Source of the DNA: Angiostrongylus vasorum | Taxonomy: Eukaryota > Nematoda > Chromadorea > Rhabditida > Metastrongylidae | Assembly: GCA_018806985.1 (NCBI GenBank) | Contig: JADANN010000369.1 | Coordinates: forward strand, 1,678,501-1,742,500 | Reading direction: 5' to 3' | Length of the DNA: 64,000 bases | Shown: positions 50,101 through 60,954 of the stretch, in pieces | How positions within the stretch are numbered: position 1 is the first letter of the stretch | How the letters are laid out: the number at the start of each line of letters is the position of its first letter | Notes under the pieces: model-generated | What the model was told of the DNA's origin: nothing | Database searches by the model: none | What the model saw: the letters and a program-made list of their open reading frames with translations, nothing else | Program-made: the position numbers and the translations under genes

Positions 50101-53100
50101 AACCACATCTTCTTTAATCATCTGCATAATCCCATGCGAAAAAATGGAAGAAAAAAACTCCAGAAACTAAGCCGAGGCCAAAATTGCCTTCATCGGCTTC
50201 ATCGTCTCCAGAACTCCAGAGTATTGTACGACCCAAATAAACAAACTTGTTTCATGTTGGCAATAACGTAAACACTTAGCGGTTTCTATGTCAATAAATC
50301 AAGTACTTTATGAGCCGGGATATTCCATGCTAAAAGTACAGATCCAAAATTTGCATTAATTATCGAGAAATTTGGTAATTACCAACTGTCATGGTTAGGC
50401 CAGAGCTCATGGATCTTATTTTCCACCTTTTGGGTTTCTTCCACAAAAGCGAAGACCACACGGCTTACATTTGGTTGAGATTTCTGGTAAAAACATTGTT
50501 CTCAGCTTGAGTGGTCTGCTCACAGTAAGCAGATAGAGCATTAAGAAGAGATCACAAACACGGAATTTGTGATTATTGGATACATTTTTGGGGGAGAATT
50601 TTTGTAAAACGTTGATAATGTTTTACCTCTGTGGTGAAATGGTTGGCTGACCGTTTAAGAGCACAGTATGTAGAGTCATTAAAAACGTTCTATCATCACC
50701 GCAATTATCGGAAAAGTAAGTGATGGCAAAAAACAACTATACAGGCATTACAATGATGTTAAGGTATTTGCAAAACCCCGGACCGCAGGTGTCTGCGGTG
50801 GGGAACGAACGCGCTATCACCCTTTCCGCTGGCTAACGCGTTCACAACCACACCATGCGGGTTCTTCGTTTAGCCTGTCTCTCAGATAGTTCAGGCACTT
50901 TATACAGGCATTCTTCATATAGCTTTGTCACTTTTTTAAAGTGTAGTTAATGCAACACAATGTAGTCATCTGGGAGGAATTTAATGAAGGCAAATCAACC
51001 TGTCTCGTAAAAGGCAGCCTTTGCCAACAACGCTTGCAGGATAACAAAGCAGTAATTTTGCAGAGATCGGATCTAGTCTCTAGCTTTGATAAAAAACTAT
51101 CACAAAATGTAAAATAAAAAGAACAAAAGAAAATTCTGCTGACCAAGAGTGAAAATCAACAAGGGCGTGCTCTTCTCCTCTGCTGGAAACCATTTAGCCA
51201 CGATTGCATGGCCACATGGCCCAACGAGCCCTTAAAGAAAGCAGATATGTCTCGTCTTGTCCTAGTTTCTACCGTTTTTGGTTAAAGGTCGGAAGTGATC
51301 TAGTCATAGAAATTTGTTATTGCTTCTCTATCAGGTTGGTCTTGGACGCCTTTGCGACCTTTTTAAACTAGAACTTTCCAATCGTATGCCTTTGATCATG
51401 AACTTTGACGAATTTAAATAGCCAACGACAGTTCTAGAAAATGAACTCACCATTACCGAAGCCTACTATGGCTTGAAGTACGGCGACTGACCAGTATGGT
51501 AGCGAAACCGCTAGAAATGGTGTAAGGAGGGTACCGATGGAACTCAAGAAAAGGCTGCATGTCAGGATTCGCTTCGCACGGTACCTTCAATGCTGCGAGC
51601 GTTTTACATGTAGTTGATTTCGTCCAATTCTTGCAACTTATGAAAAAAATTATCTCGTTTACTCCAGAGTAAATTTGGAATTACATGCTTCCAGATTTGG
51701 AAAACAGGCAAAACTGTTTCATTTCCATCGCAAACAGGGCTGAAGCACACAGTCATGTGACTTGTGTCTTACCATTCGCCTTATTTACTTTATTCCAATT
51801 CCATATGTCGCTCATGCTCACTGTGGCCAGTGTGGCTAAAACTAGCATAAGTAATATTTCGAGACCGACTTTCCTTTAACCTCGGTGTAACTAATCAATA
51901 TGCATTTTTTCTTTGATGAGCTTACACAAGGTTGATAGATATATTTATTTTCTGTTAACGTTTCGATCGTCTTCGAGGCGACCTGTCTCCTAAAGAAGGC
52001 GAAGCCGCCACATTGAGACGAATAACTAGCGTGGACCATCGACTCGGATCACCGCCTCTGATGAAAGACGAAGACGTCGAAACGTTAGCCAAAAATAAAT
52101 ACATCTATCAACCTCGTGTAAGCTCACCAAGGAAAGAATACACATTGAATAGTCACACCGAGGTTGGAAGGAAAGTCGGTTTCGCAATATTACTATGCAT
52201 CTTACTAATTGAAAATAACACCGATTTTTTGCAGGATGATTGTCCAGATGGAAAACAAGTTGTTACCACCGGACATTATCATTATATCCACCATCAGCAC
52301 CGTGCATAGAAGGTCTTCGCCCGGTGAGTATGCCTCATTCGAGGGGATGGCCCACTCAGGAAGACCTGACTCGACGCGAAGGCGAAGCCGCCACATTGAG
52401 ACGAATAACTAGCGTGGACCATCGACTCGGATCACCGCCTCTGATGAAAGACGAAAACGTCGAAACGTTAGCCAAAAAATAAATACATCTATCAACCTCG
52501 TGTAAGCTCACCAAGGAAAGAATACACATTGAATAGTCACACCGAGGTTGGAAGGAAAGTCGGTTTCGCAATATTACTATGCTTCTTACTAATTGAAAAT
52601 AACACCGATTTTTTGCAGGATGATTGTCCAGATGGAAAACAAGTTGTTACCACCGGACATTATCATTATATCCACCATCAGCACCGTGCATAAAAGGTCT
52701 TCGCCCGGTGAGTATGCCCCATTCGAGGGGATGGCCCACTCAGGAAGACCTGACTCGACGCGAAGGCGAAGCCGCCACATCGAGACGAATTACCAGCGTG
52801 GGCCATCGACTCGGATCATCGCCTCTGACGAAAGACGAAGACGTCGAAACGTTAGCCGAAAATAAATATATCTACGAATCTCGTGTAAGCTCGTTAACGA
52901 ACGAATACATATTGACTAGCATAAGTGTTTGTAGACGCAATAAAGAAGCAAGGTGATAAATTGTGGGGTCTAAAAGCCACTACCAACATGTTCTTCCATT
53001 ATCCTTCTATTCGTCAATCTTTTGCGAAAGAATTATTACCTTGTTATGAGAATATTTGAAGGAAACAAGCTCATTGATGCTCCAACGTAGAAACCAGAGT

Positions 53101-53509
53101 GGACACAAGATTGTTGATAGGCCGTCCATGAATACTCGTACGGATCCTTAACCGAAGGTAATGTTATACAACGTTTGGTGGGCATGGAAATCGATAATAG
53201 TATTTTCGTTGCAGAAATATTAGTAATATTTAAACCAAACCAAGTTTAAGTTTGTTTCAGAAAATATTACTTAAGAAGGAGTTTGGTAAAGTAGGATTGA
53301 AAAGTGGCAGAAAATGAATACATCGTTAAGGACTAGTGTGGGTGTTGACCACTCGCTTCCGTTCCGTCGTGTCACTCGATGTGTCTGAGCTATGGATACC
53401 ATGCAGACAATTGCCATACTCATGCTGGCGCGGATTAGTCCATGGATGAACGTCATTCCACCAACAAGCAGCATTGTGTGACATCTCACCGAATGGATGG
53501 ACCATAATG
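42265..53509 (-). CDS. SLC17-type (MFS) anion transporter, ten exons recovered, incomplete
   Basis: Exons in transcript order: 53509-53322, 53146-53040, 51554-51451, 51230-51144, 47608-47513, 47158-47001, 46709-46584, 44310-44181, 44036-43885, 42346-42265. Phases agree at every junction tested, giving about 410 codons. Recognisable parts in order: TM1 region (GLIRASMSMAIVCM), YSWTAYQQSCVHSGF, the GFGNGLVGPC helix, the loop WFPAEEKS, GGWPIAMEAYG, the loop with YVTATELAHIREKR and PPIPVKK, FITYIP, NGITSAMPFF, and late helices (VGQTNNAVP, then VRWQAVFYLLAAF). This is the layout of the SLC17 anion:cation symporters (phosphate, sialin and vesicular glutamate types); the substrate cannot be told. 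The first exon, the last exon, and about 35-40 residues between the last two recovered exons were not found. The introns hold family B, C and D repeats, SINE-A, PLE relics and a TA microsatellite. Confidence 0.75.
42862..43092 (+). repeat. SINE-A in a transporter intron, internal deletion
   Basis: Head GCGCGTGTAGCACAGTGGTC and B box GGGATCGATCGCC are present. About 40 bp are missing after CGCGAGTCATG compared with other copies. Tail ACGCTGAGAGCTTAATGC. Confidence 0.75.
43100..43760. repeat. Foldback-family fragment in a transporter intron
   Basis: AAAGGTTTAACTACCCAAGTTCG resembles the central part of the 13.6-kb element (CAGTTTAATTACCCAGGTTTG). It occupies the interval where a transporter segment is missing. 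Confidence 0.35.
44060..44106. repeat. (TA)n microsatellite in a transporter intron
   Basis: About 46 bp of TA, 24 bp upstream (on the minus strand) of exon 44036-43885, between that exon and the 44310-44181 exon. Confidence 0.9.
45255..45625. repeat. Family D inverted pair in a transporter intron
   Basis: The minus-oriented copy (45270-45460) and plus-oriented copy (45455-45620) join at GGGATTGGTGAACGCG, so the right copy lacks its first half. A perfect stem is possible around ACTCTGGACCGCAGGTGCC. Confidence 0.7.
46003..46375 (+). repeat. SINE-C in a transporter intron, good reference copy
   Basis: Head GGGCGGGCCGCATAGTGGTAG, central ACCAAGCCTCTCATCCCCCC and GGACTTGTCTGG, 3' part ATTCAAGACGAAATGAAAATC, tail GTAGACGTGAAGACGG followed by A-rich sequence. 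Confidence 0.65.
48170..48325 (+). mobile_element. PLE terminal-repeat fragment inside a transporter intron
   Basis: CTCTGAAGAAGGCGAAGTG followed by CCGAAACGTCGTCC and AGAATAAATCTTG matches the PLE terminal-repeat pattern. No coding part is visible nearby. It lies in the long intron between transporter exons at 51144 and 47608. Confidence 0.5.
48241..48276 (+). ncRNA. Hammerhead-like core in solo terminal repeat
   Basis: CTGAAGA and CCGAAACGTC are both intact, but stem II is weak (GGCG against GTCC). Partial function cannot be excluded. Confidence 0.35.
49715..50275 (-). repeat. Dispersed relative of the 384-bp repeat plus unassigned flank
   Basis: The minus strand has GACCATAGACTCGGATCATC followed by GAAGAAAAAGGCG, TTGAAACGTTAGCCGAATAA. 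An open but unrecognised stretch extends to 50275 on the plus strand (157 codons); no domain is apparent, and I treat it as repeat-linked. Confidence 0.35.
50735..50895 (-). repeat. Family D element in a transporter intron
   Basis: AACCCCGGACCGCAGGTG, GGGGAACGAACGCGC and CACACCATGCGGGTTC match the minus-oriented core. Confidence 0.65.
51945..51994 (-). repeat. Inverted fragment next to the tandem array
   Basis: On the minus strand GAAACGTTAACAGAAAATAA follows GACGATC, a diverged copy of the hammerhead-bearing terminus in the orientation opposite to the tandem units that start next to it. Confidence 0.35.
52053..52092 (+). ncRNA. Hammerhead-like core, tandem unit 1
   Basis: CTGATGA, AA, stem II GACG/CGTC with loop AAGA, GAAAC, GTT, AGCC. 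Core bases are complete. Stem I (GCCT with AGCC) has one mismatch, and two unpaired A bases precede stem II. Confidence 0.45.
52436..52475 (+). ncRNA. Hammerhead-like core, tandem unit 2
   Basis: Same as unit 1 except that the stem II loop reads AAAA. Stem II GACG/CGTC and the GAAAC-GTT half are unchanged, so the variation falls in the loop. Confidence 0.45.
52819..52859 (+). ncRNA. Hammerhead-like core, tandem unit 3
   Basis: CTGACGA here, a change at the one core position (N7) that hammerheads allow to vary. Stem II and GAAACGTTAGCC are kept. Confidence 0.45.
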
Positions 53510-53524
53510 CTGAATCAACGCAAT

Positions 53525-54140
53525 ACAGAGTTTAATGTTAACCTTTTTCATTTGTTGTCAACTGTTTTTCAACAGTAAGGTGTTACATGAAAAACAACCA
53601 CAGTGAAGCTGAAATATTTGCAAAACTTGAATTCCACGTTAGATCGAATCGCGATTAGCCTTTCAGGGGCATACGTATTACCCACGGTACTGCTGAAACC
53701 CTCGTTCTGCCTTTCTGTCAGCCAGTCTTTTAACTCTAACGATGCTATCAGCAATCACCCATCAATGGAAATAATCCAGAAATACAAATCGGCATTGAAC
53801 CCAGTTAAGCTGAGGCTGTGGTCGAAATCACAATGTATAACATTTTATCTACTGCCCATTATTTTTTCTTTCATGGGATTGTATTATGTGAAATACAACC
53901 ACAACGATGCTGAGATATTTGGAAAACTCGGACTCTAGGCCAGATGGAACTGTGATTACTTTTTCCCGCAGGCTGCGTGATCTTGCGACAACAGCAAGGC
54001 CCTTACATTGCATTTCTCGCAGTCAGTTCTTTCACTCTAACGCTGCCATCAGCAAGTATCCGTCAACGGGAACTATCTGAGAAGTACAAATCGGCATTAA
54101 ACCCAGTTAAGCCAAGATTGTCGTCGAAACCACAATGTAT
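53525..54140 (-). repeat. Two diverged family D copies in tandem
   Basis: CACAGTGAAGCTGAAATATTTGC (53600) and CACAACGATGCTGAGATATTTGG (53900) start two minus-oriented copies, each followed by CAGTTAAGC-type 3' sequence. They lie upstream of the first recovered transporter exon. Confidence 0.55.
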
Positions 54141-54799
54141 AACTTCTATGTGCTGTCCAGAGTTTAATGTTTCTAGCCGTTCATTTCATATACTTTCTGT
54201 CATAGCTCTCTTAATACTTGCTCGCATTCTCTTCTGTCGTTGCAATTCCTTACCGATTTCGTCAAAAGACTGCCGTTTACTCTCTTGTACACATTGTATC
54301 TTCTTTCATTTACACAGTCTTTCTTCAGTTATTTCTTATTTTTGCTTTCTTTCTCTGCCGTTTTCAACTTTTCATAGGAGTGATGTGAAGTGGTCAGAGA
54401 TGCTGCGTAATAGATGTATGGTCACCGGTTCGACTACGCCGTTGGGTAACCATTCCTGCTATCCCTCCAATTTTTTGCAGAATAGATGTGAGACCTGTCC
54501 CGGGAAGAACCCTGATAAACAAACAAAAGATAAAAGTAAAGTCTGAACTTGGATAACTGGTGACTCAGATGTCGTTGAATAACTATTTGAGTGGACTATA
54601 TTCGCGCAGCAAATAAGAGGGTCAAATTTCTATTAATCTTGGCGTTGATAAAAAATTTTCGGTTTTCTTGATGAGCAGAGAAGAGATCTCACTGAACTAT
54701 TTATCAAAAGCTCAGGCTGATTTTAGACCCTAAGCCAGGGGCGTTCCTCACCCATGTAAGACTCTGTGCGGCTGCTCTTCGGCAATAACTAAAAGACTT
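54141..54799. other. No gene recognised
   Basis: A plus-strand frame running from the family D copy to 54546 is not supported. The missing first transporter exon could lie here or further right, but I could not identify it. Confidence 0.3.
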
Positions 54800-55025
54800 C
54801 TGAAGAACAAGTCGGTGAATGTTTAAAAGAGGTTTTTTTTTCATTCGGTTAAAATTCAGGTGCAAAGTTTTATCCGCTGAAGGTATGAAAGTGTTTGAGT
54901 GAGCAGAATGCGTGTCACATTGACCTTCCTAGGCTGTGAAGAAGGGAAAACCAACGAAAGCTCAGCAACTGTGAGGGAATAAATAGTGTAATGTGTCTAC
55001 CTCGTGTCTGCTCACTAAGAAAACA
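54800..55025 (+). mobile_element. Degenerate PLE terminal-repeat fragment
   Basis: CCTTCCTAGGCTGTGAAGAAGG, then CAACGAAAGCTCAGCAACTG and CTACCTCGTGTCTGCTCAC, follow the PLE terminal-repeat layout with several substitutions in the ribozyme core. Confidence 0.4.
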
Positions 55026-55883
55026 CTGATCTATTATGTATTCATTTCCCTTTCACCATTTCATCTCATACCAATAACTGAACTATTTCCAGTCTTCATT
55101 TGAGCATTCTTCCACACCGTTGTCAACGAATGCTTAAGACCGACCAACAGTCAACTCAAATACATTGTTGGCTCTTCCCACCACATTTTCTTTCAGAGAG
55201 GAGGTTTGCTGGTTGGGCAAAATTTTCTTTCTCTGATCCCTCCAAACAATTGAAAGCGGTGCTAGGGCTTTTCCACGTCGTCACCATTTACCACCTAGTC
55301 TCCATGTCCTTGGCAGAATATCGGTGTTTCCTTGCAGCAACTTTACTCTTAGTTAGCTTTCGATGGAAGTGTTGAACTGCTACTCAACTTAGGATACAGC
55401 CTGGGGGATGAATCCCACAGTGTACTCACCCAAAAAACATCGTGTAGACATCCAGTCACACTCCCTAGCCACGATGGGGCAATAAACCATCTATCTCAAG
55501 CAATGTGGTAAGTGTAATCTCCCCTTATAGTTTCCACTCATTTTCTCCAAGTCATTCCGGGTGAAGCGCCATAGATTTTCGCTATCAGATCACTGCGGCT
55601 ATTACAAGCGGAATATATGAAACTGAAGCCTTACCGGGAGCCGACAGTGGTTGTTCAAAGGAGTGGGAACTCGACATATGTGTAGGTTGTGATTTTCTCT
55701 ACAAAAATGACTATTAAAAAAATGAAATTCTGTAACCTTAGGCAGGCTTATGGCACGTCGAATGCGAAAATGAGGACATAAATAGCAATCACCTGAAATC
55801 AATGCAAGCACGACTTTTTGAGAGCAATTAGTGCTTCCTTTGCGTATATGAATCATTTCACTCAATTTCTTAATCTGACTTGC

Positions 55884-56268
55884 TTGGATACTTGGACGGT
55901 CCGTCTTCACTAGTTGTGCGGCCGCCAGCATAATCTCCATTTTTTTCGAAATTTTGCTGGCTTAGCCATTGTGGTTCCTTTGGAATCCCCAGGACAGCCT
56001 GGCCAAAGTCTGCCCCAGGTCATCACCACGACAGGCAGTGGCAGACCTTGTGGATCAAAGTGAGATTTGCCACCATGCGACTTTGATACCAGGACGGTGG
56101 TGGATCCTGCTATTGGCTTACTCTTAGCTAGGCTTCCTGATGGAAACGCCGCACTCCTTCTCAGCTTGGGAGACCCTATCAGGGAGATGAATCTTCCAGC
56201 TGTACATCGCAGCCCGACACCCAGAACATATCCCAGCCACGATGAGGCGGTAAACCGTTGGGAGGAAA
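55884..56268 (-). repeat. Family B interspersed element
   Basis: Minus-strand copy from CCTCCCAACGGTTTACCGCC to GACCGTCCAAGTATCCAAG, full length. Confidence 0.7.
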
Positions 56269-56569
56269 TTCTTAATCATCGTTTTTAAAATAGAACTTGG
56301 ACTAGGTTTTCAAATGAACATTGATAGAGGTCACTAAGTGTGCTCCACAAAGGCTATTAAGTATAAATCGAATGTCTTCGTAATCATGAATCCAGCCACC
56401 GATCTGTTTTGCGCAAACAGTTTGTCATTGATCGCTAGATTTTCTTTCCTTTAATACTTGTTCTGCTGAGGCTGTCTTTAATGACGGATTTGCTGAGTTC
56501 TTAATTTTCTTAAAAATTTTCATTATTTAAAGGACCTGTACTTCATATCTATGTACGGGTCCCTAACAG

Positions 56570-56860
56570 CTTTGCATCAAATTCATTTCTTGGCCCACGA
56601 GAATCTTCCAACCTCTGCGCGTAGATTGGGCCACTGCTGGAGGGTATCCCTATAGTCATGAATGCCGTACGAAATGTCATAATGTCATATGAAACGCATA
56701 CTGGTCAAGTCGATTTTCCCTGGACTCTTGAGATTGGCGGCCGAGAGCGTTCCCACTTGGATTGAAGGAAGTGGTCTTTTCACTCACAAGTCTGGTATCA
56801 ATTTCCCAACCTCGCAGGGATGAGAGGTTTGGTGAGCTCGGGGCGCAGTCAAACCATCTT
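56570..56860 (-). repeat. SINE-C, strongly diverged
   Basis: ACTCACAAGTCTGGTATCAAT with TTCCCAACCTCGCAGGGATG marks the shared central domain on the minus strand. The 3' half is barely recognisable. Confidence 0.35.
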
Positions 56861-57084
56861 CCGAATTATTTGTGACAAATTGAGATTTTCTCATCGCCTG
56901 TGGGCTTCGTACAGATTCGTTCATTCGTCTCACTCGTTAAAAAGATGAATGACACACAAAAGACTCCGGAAAGAAATAAGTCTCAGTTCATCAAGAACTG
57001 TTCAAAAGAAGACAAGAACTTATTAAACAATGTCGAAGTTTTTTTCGAGACGGTGACGAAGACACCAACTCGAGAAAACAAACA

Positions 57085-57180
57085 ACTGTGGACCATCGAC
57101 TCGGATCATCGTCTCTGAGGAAGACGAAACTGTTGAAACGTTAGCCGAATAGAGATCATATATCATCTTCGTGCAAGTTT
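57085..57180 (+). repeat. Solo copy of the 384-bp repeat terminus
   Basis: GACCATCGACTCGGATCAT, then CTGAGGAAGACG, then TTGAAACGTTAGCCGAATAG. It has the same order as the tandem units at 52 kb but a weaker stem II (GACG against TGTT). It is a dispersed relative of the array. Confidence 0.5.
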
Positions 57181-58013
57181 ATCAAAGAAACAATACATAA
57201 TGTCGAAAGTTATTTTAAAGTCAGTCTTCGAAATTACTTTGAACATCGTCTGTTCCTTAAATTTACTCCTCGAAAAGATATTTATGTCGAGAACAAAACG
57301 TGGGTTCACTATTCATTTTAAGCACCTTCACTTTTCACTACTTAAGTGCCTTAATGAACAATATTGACGATAGGGTGTCAGACTCTACTTTCTAGGATAT
57401 AAGGTCCATGCAAGAATTGTGTCCTTGTTACGCAAGTGCGATAACAGTCGCTTAGAGTTGCAATATAGGGTGGACCCTCACCGTGGTTGAAAGCAACTCG
57501 AAGAATAGCATTGATTCCGATGGAGTTGAACGCTTTCCTGCATTGAAAAGGTAAGGAGAACCAGCAGACATTATTTTAACACGATTTAATGCCTCAAGTC
57601 ACAAATTATATGTGATCTGTGCAACAGAAGCCCTCGAGAGAACTAAGCAAATTGAACGATAATGGCGAACTTCTCATCGGTCGTCCATTCCCGAATGAGG
57701 TAGGACCTTTCCGTCTTGAAGCTATACTGTCACTTCGATTGCGAAAAATGCCTGCAATTGACGTCTTTGACTTCTGAAGAAGTGATGTTATCCAGTCCTA
57801 AATCTGCTTTTTGCTTGAGATAATTGCTAATTTTATTAAGAAGAGAATTTCCAGAGAAGGGATATGTTACGGACAGGAGCGCAGGAAAGCAATCTTTACT
57901 CATTAAATTTCATGTTCCCAAAACAGACTTTCTATTTACCTTGGCACTAATCAATAATTCTCTGTATTCTTGATATGCACACACAAGGTTGTTTCTATAC
58001 TCCTTATTCACAA

Positions 58014-58054
58014 AAGCTGACGTTTTGGCAGATTTCGCTTTCTTCAGAGCTTGG
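58014..58054 (-). ncRNA. Degraded hammerhead-like core
   Basis: The minus strand keeps CTGAAGA, but the second strand reads CAAAACGTCAGC with the G of GAAA lost. It is the left partner of the foldback at 57985-58450. Confidence 0.3.
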
Positions 58055-58386
58055 AAGGGTCAAGTTAACCGCAATCTAGTCAGCCGAAAGCCTCCATAAC
58101 CCTTAAGGAAAAAATAACGAAATCTAAATTTCAATCACATTGAAAACAAAATAGCTTCTATCCACAATGACCGTTCTGTATGAGTCTTCCACTGAGTATC
58201 ACGTGGTCCACTGAGTATCATGTGGTCACCGAACCGCACCAAATTCACAAGGATGAGCAATGCGTTTCTGTGCCTCTCTCACATTACAATATCAGTCTGA
58301 TATCAGTCGTTTGAAAGCTAGGTCTCGTAATTTTCTATCGTCGTTATGGAGGTATTCGACTGCAGTTGCAGTCAACCTGACTTTTC

Positions 58387-58425
58387 AGGCTTTGAAGAAG
58401 GCGAAATGCGCCGGAAAGTCAGCTT
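58387..58425 (+). ncRNA. Degraded hammerhead-like core
   Basis: TTGAAGA replaces CTGAAGA and GGAAAGTCAGC replaces GAAACGTCAGC. Stem II GGCG/CGCC survives. Confidence 0.3.
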
Positions 58426-58450
58426 ATGTGAAAAAAGAGTGTAGCAACAA

Positions 58451-60371
58451 ACTTGTATCTGTTTGCCGAGAAGAGAGTGAACTGGATGAACTGGACGAAG
58501 TGGTGAGCAATAATGGGCAGTGGCCAATGAGCAGACCACGGATGGAGAACGGAGCGAGACAGATGTACAGAACACATGTAGGTAAGAGATGATCCTTCCT
58601 CTACGAAAAAAAGGCTTCATCATTGGCACGTGTCAGTATTCCACCATATGGTCACCTGAATAGCAACCCTTCAGCATATGAGAAGTTTTTATGTCACATT
58701 TATGATCCTGAATCAGTTCTTGCTATTCTCTCACAGAGCGCTGAATATGCGGAATTTTACTATAAAATGCTCAACTGTTAGTTTTGCTTATAGCCATCTC
58801 TGTTGACCAACCGAGAAACACTGCTTTTTTTTCTAAAACAGTGTACCACACAGAATGAGTTGCAATGAGGAAAATTGAAGCGCGAAAAAGAGAACACGAC
58901 ATCTTCAATGAACTGCGTATGTGAACGAAGAGAAAGGATAAGAAAGCGATGGAGGAAAGCAATCAACTATCTGTCGCACCTCGTAGTTGATGTAAGGAAT
59001 TCATCTTTTATACATAACTAACTTGCAACTATCGTTTGTCTTACCAAAAATGTCGAGTTCTTGTCACATAGGAAAGGCCCATTAGTTGGATGAGTACCCC
59101 AGCAACGACTAAGTACTATGTCAGTGAAGGAACTATCTATGAGCAAATTTAAACAAAGAAAGGTTTGTACCATTTTAAAACTGTGGATGGATGCTATATG
59201 AACTAACACTCTCACGAGAATTGATTTGTCAATTAGGAAGAAATCTGACGAGTCTCTTCATATTTTTGAACATTTCTAAACGACCTTAAAATAAGAGTAT
59301 GACAAAATAACACGAAAAGCTTGAAATAAACGACAACTTGGGATTCATCATTATTTACTGATTTTATGCGGAAAATAGAAGTGGTCTAGTGATGGTCGTT
59401 TCACTTCTTATCTCTTGCTTGCATAGGAAGAGACAGGAAGACAAAAGCCGAGAAAGGCAAGCCGAAAAAAGAGAGGAAAAACGGTGATAAAGATTTATCG
59501 CCCTTTCAGGGCGAAATGACAGGCAGCTAGTAAGGCTTGGATGTAATAAAAAAGTAAACTGGAGAAAGAAAACAACTTCATATTCCAAGGGAGTTGCGAT
59601 TCACAGTGTTTGTGGTGTACACATCGACCGGTGGCCAGCACTCGGCTAATTCATCTTCTCCAGCGGATTCGCCAGTTCATATCCGTTGTGTCGATCCTGT
59701 TGCCACTGTGGTTACGCTTCCAAGTGGTGCCTCGCAGAGTTAGAGGTTGATAGGAATAAGAGTACTCATTAAAGTATCTAGTCGCAGAAGAGCTATACTA
59801 TCTGGCAATGTCTTTACCACGAAGACAATTACGCAATTCGAACCCTTCCGTATTCGTTGAGGCTTTTTGACATTTGTTAAATAGTTATGTAATACATCAG
59901 CTCTATAAAAGTTTGGTATCAAAGAAGCGTGAAAGCAGGTAGATTGGCATTGACAAAGTTCAAGAGGCGGAGCAGATGTTTTCAATCGTGCCGTTTGTTG
60001 AAATAAGTGCTGTGTGTGCCTCTTTTTAGTGGGTAAATAACCAATATATCGACAATCTTAACAGTAAGACGACATGTTGAGTAGTGGTTTGTATAGTCGT
60101 GGCGTTAGTCAAAGATGTTTTGCTGACAAAAACTTGTTTGGTGATGAACATTACTGCCTCGAAGAAATGAATCGATAGGTGAGCTGATAAACTGGTAACG
60201 TACCCCTTTAAAGACGCATTACTTAACCAGTTCTATTAAGACTTTTTCCTATCCCAGTGAGGACAACAACATTCGAAACGGAACTTCATGGCCGAAAAAA
60301 TTGACGTTGGAAGTGGTCACAATACTTGGAACAGCAACATTCTGGTACTTTTTAAATTTTGTTTCACATGA
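58451..60371. other. Sparse region with a weak exon candidate
   Basis: Apart from the two possible minus-strand exons at 58791-59111, only unsupported frames of under 85 codons are seen. Confidence 0.3.
58791..59111 (-). CDS. Weak candidate: 3' end of an unknown gene, two exons
   Basis: A possible exon at about 59111-59043 reads YLVVAGVLIQLMGLSYVTRTRHF, starts after an AG and ends at GTAAGA in phase 2. A possible next exon starts after TACGCAG near 58923 and continues in the matching phase (SLFRASIFLIATHSVWYTVL...) to a TGA. The first piece looks like a membrane helix followed by a basic loop. I found no upstream exons and no family match, so this may be chance. Confidence 0.15.
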
Positions 60372-60705
60372 GAAGTCTTCACGTCTGTTGTGCGGATCCC
60401 AGCACTTCTCACATTCAATTCGTTTCCTTGCATCGATTATCGGCGAAGAGCTTCAACCTTTACGCGTGGCTTCGATTATTGCTTGGGGATTTTCATTTCA
60501 TCTTGAATGTTATAGAATGCTGGTCGAGCTGTACTCCCTGGAGTCCTGACATAGCCGGGCTGGAGCGTCCCCAACTAGATTTCAGAGAGATTTTTTCCCA
60601 GACAAGTCCGGTGCCAATTATTCAACCTCGGAGGGTTGAGAGGCTTGGTTGCCCCGGAGCGGAATCAAACTGGAACCATGCTCGTGATTCGATGACGAAC
60701 AAGAC
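60372..60705 (-). repeat. SINE-C
   Basis: GAGAAGTCTTCACGTCTG (tail complement), CTTGAATGTTATAGAATGC, central CCAGACAAGTCCGGTGCC and GAATCAAACTGGAACCATG (head) follow the SINE-C order on the minus strand. Confidence 0.6.
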
Positions 60706-60954
60706 TACCGCTTTGCTTTTTCCGACAAGTAGGACGCTGTTTACTCTCGTCACTATAGATGGGTAGAAGAATTTAAGATTTTCTTAAACGGTAGTATGCT
60801 AATCCAAATTTTTTGTGTTCTCTAACACAGCTCTGAGCAGGGAATCTCGGTACGACGAAAATGACCACTATTAATTCTGATCACCGCGATTAGAATGACG
60901 AATTGAAAATATAAAGGTACTTTACTAAGCCCACCTTTACAAAACTTCGCCGTG

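Larger units (their letters stand above)
51995..52900 (+). repeat. Tandem repeat, 383-384 bp unit, about 2.3 copies, with hammerhead-like core per unit
   Basis: GAAGGCGAAGCCGCCACAT recurs at 51995, 52378 and 52762, giving periods of 383 and 384 bp. The units are nearly identical, so the duplication is recent. Each has GACCATCGACTCGGATCA (or a close variant), then a hammerhead-like core, then an A-rich segment with CTCGTGTAAGCTC. The same terminal segment appears alone at 57.1 kb. No reverse transcriptase is encoded. The array sits in the intron between transporter exons 53040 and 51554. Confidence 0.8.
57985..58450. mobile_element. Inverted pair of PLE terminal repeats, degenerate
   Basis: The left arm (about 57985-58140) carries a minus-strand hammerhead-like core. 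The right arm (about 58320-58440) carries a plus-strand one (GGCTTTGAAGAAGGCGAAAT, then GCCGGAAAGTCAGC). The spacer has no RT. The layout matches the 5.3-5.8 kb foldback and the ends of the 22-24 kb element. Confidence 0.55.

Noticed and set aside
49798..50271. 157-codon plus-strand frame as a gene
   Set aside because: It starts inside a diverged copy of the 384-bp repeat terminus and shows no recognisable domain on either strand.
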